Notes under the pieces: model-generated | What the model was told of the DNA's origin: nothing | Database searches by the model: none | Seen by the model: only the letters and a program-made list of their open reading frames with translations | Assembly: GCF_000499845.2 (NCBI RefSeq) | Contig: NC_023753.2 | Span: forward strand, 22,289,932-22,353,931 | Direction: 5' to 3' | Length of the DNA: 64,000 nucleotides | Origin: Phaseolus vulgaris | Lineage: Eukaryota > Streptophyta > Magnoliopsida > Fabales > Fabaceae | Part shown: positions 1-12,379 of the stretch, one piece after another | Layout of the letters: every line of letters begins with the position of its first letter | How positions within the stretch are numbered: position 1 is the first letter of the stretch | Made by a program: the position numbers and the translations under genes

Positions 1-189
1 CGGTTGGAGCCAGAGTTGTAGCCAGGGTTGTAGCCGGGGTTGTAGTCGGGATTGGAGCCGGATTTGGAGCCGCGGTTGGAGCCAGAGTTGTAGCCAGGGT
101 TATAGCCCGGGTTGGGGCCGGAATTGGAACCGGAGTTGGAGCCGCTGTTGGAGCCGGAGTTGGAGCCGGGGTTGGAGCAGGGGTCTGAT
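1..189. repeat. 12-bp minisatellite coding the C-terminal tail of the left SKS gene
   Basis: About fifteen degenerate copies of a 12-bp unit (plus-strand consensus near GGAGTTGGAGCC) run to the window edge. In exon 8 of the minus-strand SKS gene they stay in frame without a stop and code four-residue units of the type PAPT, drifting to TLAT and TTTP at the far end. The unit is a multiple of three, so copy-number change would not break the frame. Confidence 0.9.
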
Positions 190-2839
190 ACTTGCCTGTG
201 CACATTGAAAGGTATCAATACCATAATAGTCCATCTTTTCAAATCATCATCCAAAAAACAAAGTTGGTAAAGAAGGGTAAAAAAAGAGTAGAAAATAGGT
301 TTGAACATGCACTGACCACATAGAAGGAGATTGGGTGGAGGAGGCTTCTCTTTGGCAGGGTTGGGATCAGGATCATAAACTCTCACATAGAGCTCTTCAC
401 CCAAATACCAGCTTTGCAAGTTCTGTGATCTCAGATTCCACATTCCTGGGTTGTCAGGGTACACATACACTGCACTCCACCATCCAGGGTACACTTGCAC
501 GCTCGACCGACCAACAGGATCATACAGATTATAACTTGACCGTGATTCTCGATTCCATTCTCCTTCCCCCATTCTAAAAACAAATATTTCTTATTTATCA
601 CATCCAACAAAATAATGCTCATGCTCATCTCACTATAAACTTGGCCTTATAATAACATGTCAAATGTTGCCATGCATACTTTTCTACACGAAACCTCATT
701 TTATACTAAAACCCTTCAAAATGAAGCAGACACTTACCCAACTACAAAGAAGCTATGTCCATCTAAATGCCAAGTATCAATGATGTCTAAATTGTTTTTT
801 AGCACTATCTCCGTCCACCCTTTGTGCAATGCACTGGCAACGAAAACTCCACGCACGGCCTCAGCATTTGAACTGTTCTTAGAAAAAGCATCGAGTTCAT
901 ATACTCCAGTTCCATTGGAAAAGTAATCAGCTAGCTTCAATGGAGTATCTGGGGTCAAGTAAGACACATTGTTGACAGTATAGTGAGATAACCCATCAAT
1001 AGTTGCTATGGACGCGTTTAGAATGAAAGTCTCTGATATTGTCACACTTGATACACTGAACGTTCCTTGAGGATTAGGCCTTGCAGCTCCAGTGGTCAGG
1101 TTCCACCTTCAATTCAAATAGACCCACAATGTGAATGCTTTATTATGTTCTAAGCATTGACTCTAGGATCTAAGTTTTCATAACTGCTCAAAACTGTTTG
1201 GGAGCATCATTGATATTGCCTACATTCGCATTATAGTATGGTAACAATAAGAAAGCAAACAAACAAACACAGGAGCACCATTTATGGCCTGCAATTACTT
1301 GATGGATTTTGCTTGGTTGATGGAGAATTGCACATCAAAGGGATCTGGACCACTTGGGAGATACCCCTTAGCTGGTGTGGTAGAGTTATTATAATGAAGC
1401 ACAGCAACGCCAACGAGAGTGTTATTATTTGTGGCACTACTCATTTTAGGAGAGGCCACTATGTAGTAATCAGCAGCATCTTGGTTTGCTGTGACAAGCA
1501 CTGAATAGGATTGACCTACATGAACATCAAGAGACTCCAACTCTATTTGATTCACATAAGAACCTTCAGTTTCAACTAAAACCATTTGATGATCTTGAAT
1601 CCTGAAATTGAAGCTCCAAGTTGTCCCTACGTTTGATATCCTAAGCAAATATGTTTTTCCTGTGACACATTATCATAAAGGATTTAACTTACTAGACAAC
1701 ACGATCATAATGTGACTCATAAAACTTCTCTTATTCACTTCTTACCTTGTATAACATTGAATGCCTCGAATGATAGAGAAAATTTGCTGCTCATGTATGG
1801 TCTTTTGCCGTTTATTAGCATCCAATCAGGGGCGAGAACATCTCTCGCATTCAACCTGGACCTAACATCCTGGTTGAAATAATATCAAGTATATTCATTA
1901 CTCAGGATTAGAAAATAAAAAAATATATATACACAAAGGAACTACTGTTATATTAAAGATCAGAAAATGAAGTAGCATTCCAAGGAATTGCTTAAGTCAT
2001 CATAATATCAATGGTGAAATAACAAGCAAGTAGTCAATTACCTTGTAGCTAGTGCTGTACCAGTCACCAATTAGAAGATCAAACTCTGCCTCTGGTTTTG
2101 GAAAGGGAACACTTATGACTGGTCGATTGTTGACTCGAATTGGACCAAACCCTCCTCCAGCTTTAAGGAAATTGACTGAAGGAAAGTAAGAGAATGTGCC
2201 AATCTGGTCTTTGGCTTGGAAAGCATAAGTCCCATTCCTGCCAGGTTGGACGGGGCAGTTTGTGCCAGACACTCCATCTTGCCATGAATCCAGCCTTTGC
2301 TGTATGCCATTCCTACACCAAAACCAAGCTTGTACAAGTTTAGTGCATAACCCCACTCCTAAAACTAAAACAAAATGAAAAAAGGTGAATCATGGAAGTG
2401 GCTTTCTAATGCCTTACCATATGGTAAGAGTAATAGTATTTGTCCAATGCCAGAAATATTGAGAGAAAAAGAAAGAAGGGAGTACATAACATATACCATG
2501 TAAACAGCAATGGATCATCCAAATGATTGAAAACATTGACATGAATAACATCGTTTGTTGTTGCATTTATAAGGGGTCCCGGGAACATGCCATTGATTGT
2601 TATTATCTGCCAAATATATGAGCAACAAGTGATGAGTAAGAGAAATAAAAGATGAATAGATGAAAGGTACTTATAATCCACACCGGTTGATCAGTAGAAA
2701 CAGGCTTCAAATTGAAGTCAGTGGAAACGTGCCAATCAAGGAATATATCAGCAGCAGTGGCTGTTGTGAATAAGAATGGTAGCACCAGAATTGCACATAT
2801 AGCAAGTTTGAACTGAGGAGCAACAAAAGGTGCAGCCAT
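1..2839 (-). CDS. SKU5-similar (SKS) multicopper-oxidase-like protein, left tandem copy, 3' end outside window
   Basis: Eight exons can be read on the minus strand with GT-AG junctions in consistent phase: 2684-2839, 2497-2606, 2042-2312, 1746-1869, 1299-1659, 738-1106, 317-573 and 1-195 (open at the window edge). The start is the ATG at 2839 (MAAPFVAPQ), followed by a hydrophobic signal peptide of about 28 residues and then cupredoxin domains. Typical family blocks are INGMFPGPLINATTND, GTFSYFPS, DWMLINGKRPY, WNLTTGAARPNPQG and DTWHLDGHSFFVVG, with many N-glycosylation sites. The usual His-rich copper motifs of active oxidases are replaced (TWNGI where oxidases have HWHGI), as is normal for SKU5/SKS proteins, which act at the cell surface or wall in directional growth or pollen. 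Exons 1-7 give about 549 residues, the normal family length; exon 8 adds at least 64 low-complexity residues. The exon 1 donor (CCG then GTGTGG) is the least certain junction. Confidence 0.9.
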
Positions 2840-2930
2840 TGAAATGCCACCACAGTTTCTAGCTTTGGATGTCACTGCCACTCCCTCTTAATCGTTACCT
2901 TTCAAGAGTTAGGCCTCAACACTTCAAATG

Positions 2931-2942
2931 CCTTTTAATATA
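2931..2942 (-). promoter_or_regulatory. Possible TATA box of the left SKS gene
   Basis: The minus strand reads TATATTAAAAGG about 92 bp upstream of the SKS start codon at 2839, a normal TATA-to-ATG distance for a short plant leader. No other core promoter element was recognised. Confidence 0.35.
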
Positions 2943-3578
2943 GCAAATATCTCACTCTTTAGAATACATATCTTCATCTATATTTTAAGTGGTTTTTATT
3001 TTTATAAACAACATTTTAACTTTTTTCATGCGCTTTTTAAGATATTTTTATTATCCTAGTATATCTTTGTCGATTTCAATCTTTTTTATAAACAGTTAAT
3101 TACAAAAATAACTTTTATCAGAATATAAATTATTTATTACATTTATTATAAATCTAAAATATAATTTATATATTTAAAAATATTTACTTATCATAATTAT
3201 AATTTAATAAGTCGTAAGAGGGATCAGTTAATTCAAAATCACACTTAAACAGACCATATAGATACATTACTTTATTGCTTTAAATTTAGTTGAATCAACC
3301 TCCTATTAAAAAAATATTTATATAAATGACCACGTTAAATGAAAATTTAGAAAAACAAATCATAGCAAAATAAAGAGATTCTATAAGAGAGAGATATGAT
3401 AATTAATTCCAAGATATAAACAAGAAATAGAAATTAATTCTAAAAGATGATATACAATATTTTAAAATCTTATATTCTAATAAATATTTATAATTAAAAA
3501 AATTAGATCTATAAAAATAGTAATTGGAGAAAAAATTTACAGCCAAAAATATTAAAATATATAAAAATAATAAATTTT
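2943..3578. other. AT-rich upstream spacer of the left SKS gene
   Basis: Strongly AT-rich, with no convincing ORF or transposon end. It probably holds the distal promoter of the minus-strand SKS gene. Confidence 0.4.
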
Positions 3579-4235
3579 AGAGGTAGCAATGCGGGACGGG
3601 CTGCGACGCGCTACCAAAAAGTGTATGAATTTATTAATCTAGTCTGCTGACTCACTTTGGTGCATCCCACATAATCTGCAACCCACGCGGTGCAACAACG
3701 CGCGGGTGGATTGGCTCGCGCATAAATAAAAAAATAATTATTTATTTATTTTTTTTAAAAAAATCATACCCCATTAATCTATTATTGTAATTTATGTATC
3801 AAAAAGAGGAGTGTTTTATTTTAATCAGTAAAGGAGTTGGTATTAAGGGTGATAATGAATTTAGTTTTAAGTAAAATCTTATACTTAAAATTTATTAATA
3901 AAAAAATATAAAAAAGAAATTTCAATAGTTAGTTAAAAAATTAATATTTTTATTAAAATATTTTGTAGCAAAACTTTTCTTATATATTTTTATATATATA
4001 AAAAAAATAGATGAAAAACAAAACTTTAATTATTTTGAAGCCAGTCTTCTAATAACTCTCGTACTTGAATTTATATTTTTTATCTTAATTAAATAAATTA
4101 AAACACGGATAAAATTTTAATTTTCATTAGTATAAAATACTTTTTTTTATAATTAATAAAATTTTATTTATTTATTTTAAAAATCTTATACTAAACCAGG
4201 TCCGTAGATTACTTCTCATACGAGAATGAAGTTAT
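3579..4235 (+). mobile_element. Decayed non-autonomous hAT-like element, right end missing
   Basis: Starts AGAGGTAGCAATGCGGGA and continues with the GC-rich subterminal block (CTACCAAAAAGTG, CTGCTGACTCACTTTGG, ACCCACGCGG) seen at 53683-53850, then an AT-rich interior that aligns with the intact copy at 53683-54511 (shared TTAGTTTTAAGTAAA, TATAGCAAAACTT-like and GTCTTCTA blocks). It stops near the segment matching GGACCGTAGG of the intact copy, so the right terminal repeat is lost. No target duplication is visible. Confidence 0.7.
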
Positions 4236-4844
4236 ACATACTTCTTCAAAGATGAGGTGTGGTGGGTACATAGTTATCAGGAAACAAACATATGGAACCA
4301 CTCCAAATTTAAGTTCGTTGATGGGAATAAATATATTTAAACGTATAAAGTTTCTAAGTTTATAATGAGTGATGCAGATTGTTATATAATAATGTTAATA
4401 ACTAATAATAATTATTAAAAGTTATTATAATTTAAATTTAAAATATAGATCAAAGTTGACTTGTTGAAATATACAAATGATTAAAAATATTACAAGAAAA
4501 AAAAATAAAGATAATTTGAGACCATCAAAAGAAAAATATAGTTTTTTCACGAATTTGATCTTTTTGTTGATAATTATAACTTTATATAATTATAAATATT
4601 CGTGTTAAATTTATATTTATATTTATATATATATATATATTTAAATGTTATAAAATAAAATAAATTGACCTAGTGACATGTTAAATAAGGTGATTATATT
4701 TTTTAAAGAAATATAAGATATTATTAAATACATATTTTTTATTCATCTAATATTTAGGATAATAACTTTTATAATTTCCTTTGTACAATTAGAAAGTTTT
4801 AACTTAAAATATTGTGTATATTACTAAACTGTCGTTATTAAGGT
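4236..4844. other. AT-rich spacer
   Basis: Low-complexity AT-rich DNA with short TA runs. I see no gene or transposon end. Confidence 0.4.
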
Positions 4845-5655
4845 GTGTGAAAATTTGAGGGAGTGAATGTGTGAGGAAAGTTGATGAGAGTTTGTAAATG
4901 ATAGGATAGTTGTGAGGGAGTTTTAATTTTATTTTAAATTGTTGAATGTTACTTTACAAATTTATCCTTGCCTGTTAAATTTTTTAATAATGAAATAAGT
5001 TATTTTTGTTTAAAAATAAACAACTTTCACATATTTTATAGATTTAAAAATTAAAATTAAAAAATAAATATATATTAAATATAAATAGATATAATTTAAA
5101 AATTATAATTAGAAAAAAAGTGTATTCAACAAATTAAATAAAAACAAAATTTCAAATAATTTCTTAAAATATTAAACATGCATTATAAAATTAGAAAATA
5201 AATAAGATCTTATATAAATAAAAGATAATACTTTTTATTATTAAAAACTCTATAATAATGAAAAATAAGAAAATACTAAATCGACAATAAAAAATAATTT
5301 CTTAAAAAACTATTATCAAATAAATTACTAACTCATAAACATAATAATTATAAAAAAATATATTAATATAAACACAACAACAAATTAAATAAATAAAAAA
5401 ATTCAAATAATTTTTTAAAATATTAAATATATACTATAAAATTAGAAAATAAATCACATCTTATATAAATAAAAAATACTATTTTTTAATATTAAAAATC
5501 TTGCAGATGAATGAGGGTAAATTTAGAAATAACACATGCTTGTGTGACTTTCATTTTTACATCTCTTCATTTTGAAGGGAGAGGATATTTACTCTTCAAA
5601 GGTATATCCTCTCCTCCTCTTCCTTGCAAAATCCTGGATCCAAACAATTAATATA
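4845..5655. mobile_element. MITE-like or degraded DNA-transposon segment
   Basis: The left end (GAGTGAATGTGTGAGGAAAG through ACAAATTTATCCTTG) resembles the reverse complement of 50825-50955 (GAGTGGATGTGTGAGGAAAA through ACAAATTTACCCTTG). The right end is purine-rich on the minus strand and begins TTGTTTGGATCC, similar to TTGTTTGGATTG on the minus strand near 50965. Similar G-rich subterminal sequence at two loci suggests one DNA-transposon family. Exact ends and target duplication are not resolved, and no ORF is present. Confidence 0.4.
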
Positions 5656-6029
5656 CTCTCATTTCTTTTCTTGTGAACAACTGTACATCCATGCAAACAG
5701 AACCAATCAAGTATAGTGAGTTATAATTCTTAATTATTCTCAAAATATTTAATTATAATTAAAAAGTAATATATATATATATATATAAATAAAGTTATTA
5801 AAAGAAGTAATTTATGAACGTTAATTTTAGAATAACCTATATCACTATTTTTTATTTATTTTAGTGGGATTATTTATGCTGGGTTATATAAACTTCACCA
5901 ATTGTTTAACCTCATTGAAATCTAATGGTTTATTACACAATCTTAAGAAACTAATACATTAGGTTTTTTCAAACTCCAATAAATAAATTCAATTAATTAT
6001 TTTTTAAATAATTCAATATATATTTATAT

Positions 6030-7585
6030 AAATTTTATTTTTCTCCTGTCGTAATTTCTCCCATAAAACCCCTGATTTCACCATTCCTCTATAAACGCAT
6101 AATTGCTCCCACCTCTCCCACCGCACCGCACCGCACCACCGGACCACCGCACTGCCAAACACTTTCGGAATGACTTTGGAAGCTTCTTCTCCCTTTGGTC
6201 CACCACCGAACCGTTTCGGAATGAGTTTGGAAGCTTCCTCTACCTTTGGTCCACCACCGAACCGATTCCTCTACAAACCGTGTTTCCTTTGTGCAAAGTG
6301 TGTTTCGATTGCTTTCCGCAAGGATCGATTTGTTCATTTCATATACTCTTGCTTAATTTTGTCGTTGATTTTGTTTAATTTTGTCGTTGATTTTGTTTCC
6401 GTGGTGATTTTTGTTTTCTTCTTAATTTTCTCAATCTATACTCAAATTTGGACTCTCTCTTTATTGAACGTGATAGAACGGTGGAGTGGAGAGGTGTTGG
6501 TTAATTGAAAAGATGGATGGTGATGAAGGAAAAGGATTAGGAGTGAGAGAGGTTGGTGATCTTTGTACAATGCTTCTCTCTTCTCAACTTCCTTTACAAT
6601 ATTTCTTTCTTCTAATATAATATTTTCCAAATTTCCCATTTATTTGAGCCTGAGACAGATTTATTTTGGATCTTATCAATAACCTTCCTAGGTTCTCACT
6701 AAAATTTGTCTTTTATTTTCTAAAAGTTTACAAAAAATAGGTGTTTTCTATAATACAGATCATCTAGGTGAAGCTTTGAAATATGCCTACCTTGAGCTTT
6801 CAAATTAAAACAATGTTTTATATTTTCTTGTGTATGAAAATAGGCTTTTCACAATGTCCTCTCCTAATGTGATGTGAGAATCTCTTTGAAATTTATAATT
6901 CTGCTCTCAGCATTTGCACAATAACTATTGTAGTAAAGTCCAGCATACCAGAATGGATGCTTGTGATTTTTTTTATTTGGTTCCATAGAAAGTGGAGAAA
7001 ATAATCAGAGGAGAAAGAGAGAGGAACAAAGAAGAAAGATACAAGCTCCGGTGCCATGCAACTCCCTTAGGCTAACCTTTTTCTGTTTCTATGTTAGTTT
7101 TATTGATTATAAGTTTTCTTGGTTTTTTAAGATAGCTTTGGCTGGTAGTCTGTTGCTAGTTGGGCACAACATAAAGTAGCTATTATTGTGCATAGTTTTT
7201 AGATGTATCACTTGGAAGTGCTGTTTGCTTTGAGTTTTTATTTGACATTTTTTTCTCTTGTTATGAAATTCTGGTTACCTTTTCCTTGCTGCCACAGTGC
7301 CAGTGACCTCTCTGTGCAACCTTCATTTCGTGGTGGTTATCTGGCCTTTACATTGCTTGTAATTGAATTACCGTAATTCTATTATATAACTCTTGCTAAT
7401 GATGGAGTTCCATAAGAATAAGAATTTCCATAGTTTATGAATAGTAACTGAAATATTGAGCCGTATCTAAACCTTTATCTTCTGATATGGTTAAACAGTA
7501 GTTGTGATGTCTTAAACTTACCTTACCAGCATGCTTGCAAAAACAGAACCTAATGATATATTGAATTCATAAAATTTGTTGGTTT
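6030..7585 (+). other. Gene-like stretch of unknown identity with a 51-bp in-frame duplication
   Basis: Less AT-rich than its surroundings. It opens with a C-rich segment (6100-6155, repeated CACCG units) and an open frame from 6170 to 6508 (112 codons) whose first residues contain two copies of a 17-residue unit (GPPPNRFGM type). The rest, to about 7585, looks like intron or untranslated sequence, with T-rich tracts but no further long ORF. I do not recognise the protein; the tail of the frame is hydrophobic and could be chance. It could be the 5' part of a broken gene or captured sequence. Confidence 0.25.
6164..6265 (+). repeat. 51-bp tandem duplication
   Basis: Two adjacent units start at 6164 and 6215 with only a few substitutions (both contain TTTGGTCCACCACCGAACCG). 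Because 51 is divisible by 3, the frame across them stays open. Confidence 0.85.
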
Positions 7586-7942
7586 AATTATGGGTAAATC
7601 TGAATCATGCTTAGCATTGTAAAATATATTCTCTTGTTGATTTTTTTTTTCTTTGTGTTTCTTAAATTATTTGTCTGCTACGTACTATACTTCATATTAG
7701 CATCTGATATTGCACTTATTAATTCTCTTTAACATTTCTTATGCTCTGAAAAATAATAACTTGGATACTCGAATAGCAAGGACTCTAGCTGATATTATAT
7801 TTACTAGAACTGGTCCTTCTGTCTATTTTTAGTAATTATTATTTGCTAAAAGCATGGAGTAAAAGATCTCACGTTTGGGTCTCGTTAGCTCACCTATCAA
7901 TTGCAACAAAAATGAAATGACTTAATGCTGATATTTTATACA
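7586..7942 (+). repeat. Left copy of a 355-bp direct duplication
   Basis: From AATTATGGGTAAATCTG to ATTTTATAC this sequence recurs in the same orientation at 14887-15239 with few differences. The two copies flank the copia element between them, and homology stops abruptly at both ends. Confidence 0.9.
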
Positions 7943-8106
7943 AGCAATTTGTCAAGAGTACTTATTCCATTTTAGACATATATTATAACTGAAGTTATAC
8001 TTGTATTTATTTCTCATCTTCTTTCTTTACTCTAATTGAACATAGAAACATGCTGGAAATAGTTTATATTGGTGAAAACGAAGCTTTGATACCAATTGTA
8101 AGAAAT
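7943..8106. other. Short spacer ending in a primer-binding-site remnant
   Basis: The segment at about 8088-8100 reads GCTTTGATACCAATT. On the minus strand this is the TTGGTATCA part of a tRNA-Met primer-binding site, directly outside the LTR that starts at 8107. The rest shows no coding signal. Confidence 0.5.
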
Positions 8107-9111
8107 TGTAAGAATTAATGGCTTTAACAAGAGGGAGGTGAATTGTTTAACGGAAGTTTTTACAGATTAAAGAATCAGATTAGCCAAAAACAAGTTAGTT
8201 AAAGCAGTTATTAGAAAAACAACTGGTTGAAAATGCGTTTTAACCGATTGTTTATGGTAGAAGAATTGAAAACACAAGTCAATCAGATTTTAAATGAGTG
8301 AGAGAGAGAAGATTACACAAACAATTATACTGGTTCACTCCTTATCAGAGTTATAGTTCCCAAAAAAATCACTGGGTATTTCACTAAGTAATTAACAACA
8401 AATTACAATCACACAACAATCTCAAGAACACACATCCTTTTTGACTTTACACAGAGTGAGAACAATCCTCTAATCTTACAGATTTACTGTTTTACAAGTA
8501 TACAAAAATGAAAAACAATTATAAGAATAGAAGGAACAAATTACACATAGAGCTCCTAATACACTTCTTGAACCAATGGCACAACCTAAGGCAATCTAGC
8601 AAAACTTGAATCAAATCTTCCTCAAAACTGTTTCTTAATCTCTCTTTCTGTGTTTTTCAAATATGGAGGGTAACCCAGATTTATAGTTCTTCATACTAGC
8701 TGTTTTAGGCAGTTAAACACGAGTCTAAACAGTTTCAAACCAACTTAAAGTAGATTTAACAAGATTTTGAAAAATTGTTGAAATTCAAAAATCAATTGGT
8801 TGAAATGTCGTTTTAACCGGTTGAAATGGTTTTGACAGTTAGTCAACCAAGTCAAAAACAATTTGAAAACCCTCTAAACAAGCTGGGTGTAAAATAACCG
8901 ACTAAACCGAGAAATCAACCAGTTGTTTTTCACTTAGCTTAGAAAAACGCTTTTCATTTTTAAAACTAGATTGATTCAGCTGTGCTTTGGATTAAGAATG
9001 AATTTTACAAATTCTAAACTACCTAGAACTAAACCCTAAACCCTAAACACAACAACATAAACATCAAACTCTCTTCTCAGATTTGGAGACATTAAAACTT
9101 CATTTTCAACA
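8107..9111 (-). repeat. LTR of the pol-less copia element
   Basis: The plus strand begins TGTAAGAATTAATGGC, a diverged form of the family terminus TGTTAGAAAAGATGGC, and ends TTTTCAACA followed by the pyrimidine-rich complement of a polypurine tract (TTCTCCCCCT) at 9112-9121. It has the shared LTR block 'CTGGTTCACTCCTTATCAGAG' region near 8330. It is older than the other LTRs of the family. A primer-binding remnant lies on its left and a polypurine tract on its right, so it may have been shared by two elements. Confidence 0.8.
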
Positions 9112-9464
9112 TTCTCCCCCTTATTTGATGAAGACAAATCCCTGGGTTGCTTTGGGATGTTCTGTTTAGAATTTAACACAACATGCAATCACAAACAGAA
9201 GCAGAAACACATGATAATTTATTCCAGATATATCAAGCACCACAAAACCAGTTTCCACTAGGTGATTTCCAAAAGAAACATCAACCAAATCAGTGTGAAA
9301 ACCAGTTGAAATAAGTGCAGGAATAAGAACATTACAACCCCAAAGCACTTCTCCCCCTATTTGTCTTCACAAATAGAGTGAAAGAAGGATAAAAATAACA
9401 TAAAGAAAAAAGAAATTGTTCAGAATATTAAATCAAAATTTGAAAGGAAAGCTATAAACTTGCT

Positions 9465-10622
9465 TCATTCATCCTTGCCATACTGCAGATCAAAGAGTTG
9501 GTTCTGCACTTCCTCAATTTGCTCATTCAAGGTCTGAAATCTTGAATCCATATTCTGGAACCTTGTCTCACACAGCTCATGAATGCTCCTTTAATTTTCA
9601 GCAAAGCTATCCATCCTACTCACCATGAGTCTTTTAAGGGAGACATTGAGGTTATCCTCTCATTCATGTGAGCAGAGCTTGGTTTAGTTCATATGCTTCA
9701 ACAACAGGTTCTTCTTTGGTGGTTGCATCTTCATTTTCTTCCTCAGCATGAGTTCCACTTGAGCCGGCTTGGTCTCCATGTTTACTCACCATCTTCCACC
9801 AGTTTTGGTAAACCCCATATTGCTTAGGGAACCATTATTGATTTCACTTGAGGACTTCACAACCTCAGATAGTTCTTCCTCTAAATCCACTTCAAAATAG
9901 TGCAAAAATTTAGAAATCAAAATGACATAGGGATAATGGAAATCACTTAACCTTGTTACTTTTTGCATGTGGTCCTTAAAGATGTGGATCCAATTCAACT
10001 TTACTTTGTTCATGATGCAGTAAATCAGAACCAAATCTTCTTTTGAAAGAGTGGAATGGTTGTTGTCCCTTGGTGTGAGCATCCAGGAGATGATGAAGGC
10101 AATGAGCCTCTTATCCAACTTTAATCCTCCAACAAAAAAATTCCTCACTTTTTGAGAGTGGAATTTTTAAGGCAGCTCTTGTAGAATTACATCTTGTTAA
10201 ATTCTTCCACCACTCCTATATTGCCTTTTATTAATTCTCAGTCCAGTGTACTTCAACCCATGACAGTTCAAACCTCATGGGTAATCTCCAATGTCCACCC
10301 CTTTCACATGAGAGCAAAGATTATCACCATTAAATTGAAGGTTTGTATAGAAAACTCTTACCAAATCCAGATATATATTTCCAGACATTTCAAGAAACCT
10401 CTTCAGCTTTTGCTCCTTCAAAAGGTTCCTCACCTCAGTGAGGTTTTGCTGCTTCATCCAGCTAAAGGAAATCAATTTTGGAGTATTGATTACTTTCCTA
10501 CTTGTCTCATGTAGGTATTTCTCAATCAATTCTATTTCTCCCGCAAACCAACTTTCAAGTTTACCTCTGCTTCTCACAACCATTGTTTTCATCCCTTTGA
10601 ATGATGGAGGAGTTGATTCCAT
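9465..10622 (-). pseudogene. ORF3 copy A: 'putative plant transposon protein' domain with C-terminal coiled coil
   Basis: Starts at the ATG at 10622 (MESTPPSFKGMKTMVV). Conserved blocks in order are a basic N-terminus, LIEKYLHET, SFSWMKQQN, FLEMSGNIYLDLVRVFYTNL, CSHVKGV, VGGLKLDKRLIAFIISWMLT, LNWIHIFKDHMQKVTRL and NNGSLSNMGFTKTGGRW; the C-terminal stretch (about 9610-9465) is a heptad-like coiled coil ending FDLQYGKDE. An in-frame TAA near 10187 and frame changes near 9770 and 9590 break it. I match the middle to the plant transposon protein domain often named Transposase_32; its biochemical role is unknown. It lies between gag and the 3' LTR, where sireviruses carry an env-like ORF. Confidence 0.75.
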
Positions 10623-11212
10623 GATTCCGTGAGAGAAAAAGTGTGTAGGCAAACTACAAAAACAGATTAGAGCAGAAGAGAAAATAGTGGTGGTTTCTTG
10701 TGAAGAAGAACAACTAATAACCACACTTATTTATGACCAAAAAAGGCAGTCAAAGCTTTGACATTTAGTGGGTTAAAATTCAAATGAAAAAGAATCAAAT
10801 TAGAGGCAATAAAGCAACCTGTCATACCCTAACAGAAAGCACAAAGAGAGAAATCACATGCTGATTTGACCAAGTTTAAAAAGGTTTTAATTTCCAATAT
10901 AAAGAGGAATATATTCTATAAAGAGCAGTAATTGTACAAAGAATACATGTTCAAAGTAGTAATAAATGCACTATTGACCACTAACGACACTGAGAATGAT
11001 CAAAGATTCAAATCAAAGACAAGAAAATAAAAATAGAAAATACCACAGTGCTGTCAGGGCTGAAACAATTGGTTGTTTCGTAAAAACAATCGATTGAATT
11101 TCTGCAACACTAAAATAAAAATAGAAAATTAAATTTATTATCAGAAACCAAAAATACAAAGATTCAGATTAAAGCACATAATGTTTGTATGAGAATAGAA
11201 TAGAAGAAATAC

Positions 11213-12181
11213 TGATGTAAACCCACAAAGATCTCAAAACCAAGTCCACAAGAAGATGACCAAGGATGTCAACTATGAAGGGTCATCTCAACAATCAAAG
11301 GAAGACCTCATCAATAGGAGGAATGTACAAGGTCCAGAGCACTTGAAGTTCTTCCTACTAGTCTTCTTAAATATTTAGAAAAATGTTGTAAATAAGTTGA
11401 GGTTATTTGTAAGGGTCCAAATAGTAGAAATAAGCTAGAATAAAGTGCCTTTAGCATAGTAAGGGGTGTGGGTAGCATTCTAGCTTGTTCCTAGCCCATT
11501 TGAAGGCATTTTGACCTAGTTTCTAGAAGGATAAGCCTAGAATACGGGATTGACTTAGTCAAACCCTATGACTGTCCACTTTTTCCCCTTTTCCTATTCT
11601 ACCATCTTTTCTTCTTTTCCAAGGCTCCTAAATCTATAAATAGGGAGGCCTACCTCATGTATTGATATGTTGAATGAACAGTAAAGTTACTATACACAAA
11701 TTGTGTTAAGAGTTTGTGAGCATTGTCTCTCTAAACCATTGGTCTTATCTTGTGAGTGTTGTGAGCTCTCAAGTGGCGGCATTTACACTTATCTTGGATT
11801 CAATTCACCATCCAAGTGGCGTGCTCATTCACAATTCCACCACTCCTAAGTTTCCTTTCATTCATCTTTTTCCATTTCCATTCCTATTTTCAATAACAAA
11901 TCATTGGATTCTTGTTTTTGCTTCCTTTAATTCAATTTAGTCCATGTATTGCTCACCTTGTGTTTGCTTAAATTTCGTACCTATATTTGTCATTCATTCT
12001 CACCATTAATTGTGTTTTTCCTTTGGCCTTATGGAAATGAACCTTCACATCTACTTAACACTTGTTAAGTTAATGTCCAGTGGGAATTTTCCTTAGGCTT
12101 CTCACCTATATTTTTCCTATAATCTAAATCTAAGTAAAGTGTCACCAATCAAATGAACAATCCTAAAATCAACTCACATCA
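11213..12181 (+). mobile_element. Solo LTR (TATA-bearing LTR family G)
   Basis: Begins TGATGT and ends ACATCA, with flanking 5-mers aatac (11208-11212) and aatat (12182-12186), one mismatch apart. The core promoter CTATAAATAGGGAGGCC is at about 11634. A related sequence, including the TATA block and the TCTCAAGTGGCGGC block, is at 28700-29591. No internal region accompanies it. The ends rest on the terminal inverted hexamer and the imperfect target duplication. Confidence 0.65.
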
Positions 12182-12379
12182 AATATAGAACAAAATAATT
12201 CAGACACCAAGAGTGAAAACATTAAATTTGATTTAAAACATAATGTTCAAGCATAGGAAAAATAAGAAATTATCCTTCAAGATCATTGTACAAATTTGAA
12301 ACAGTTCATAATTCCAGAACCAAGGCTCTATCTCGAGTATTTGCATCCTTGAAAGCCAGATTCTACATATCCTTCAAGC

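Noticed and set aside
335..577. Plus-strand ORF of 80 codons, also at 62750-62992
   Set aside because: It is the opposite strand of SKS exon 7 in both copies and has no family signature.
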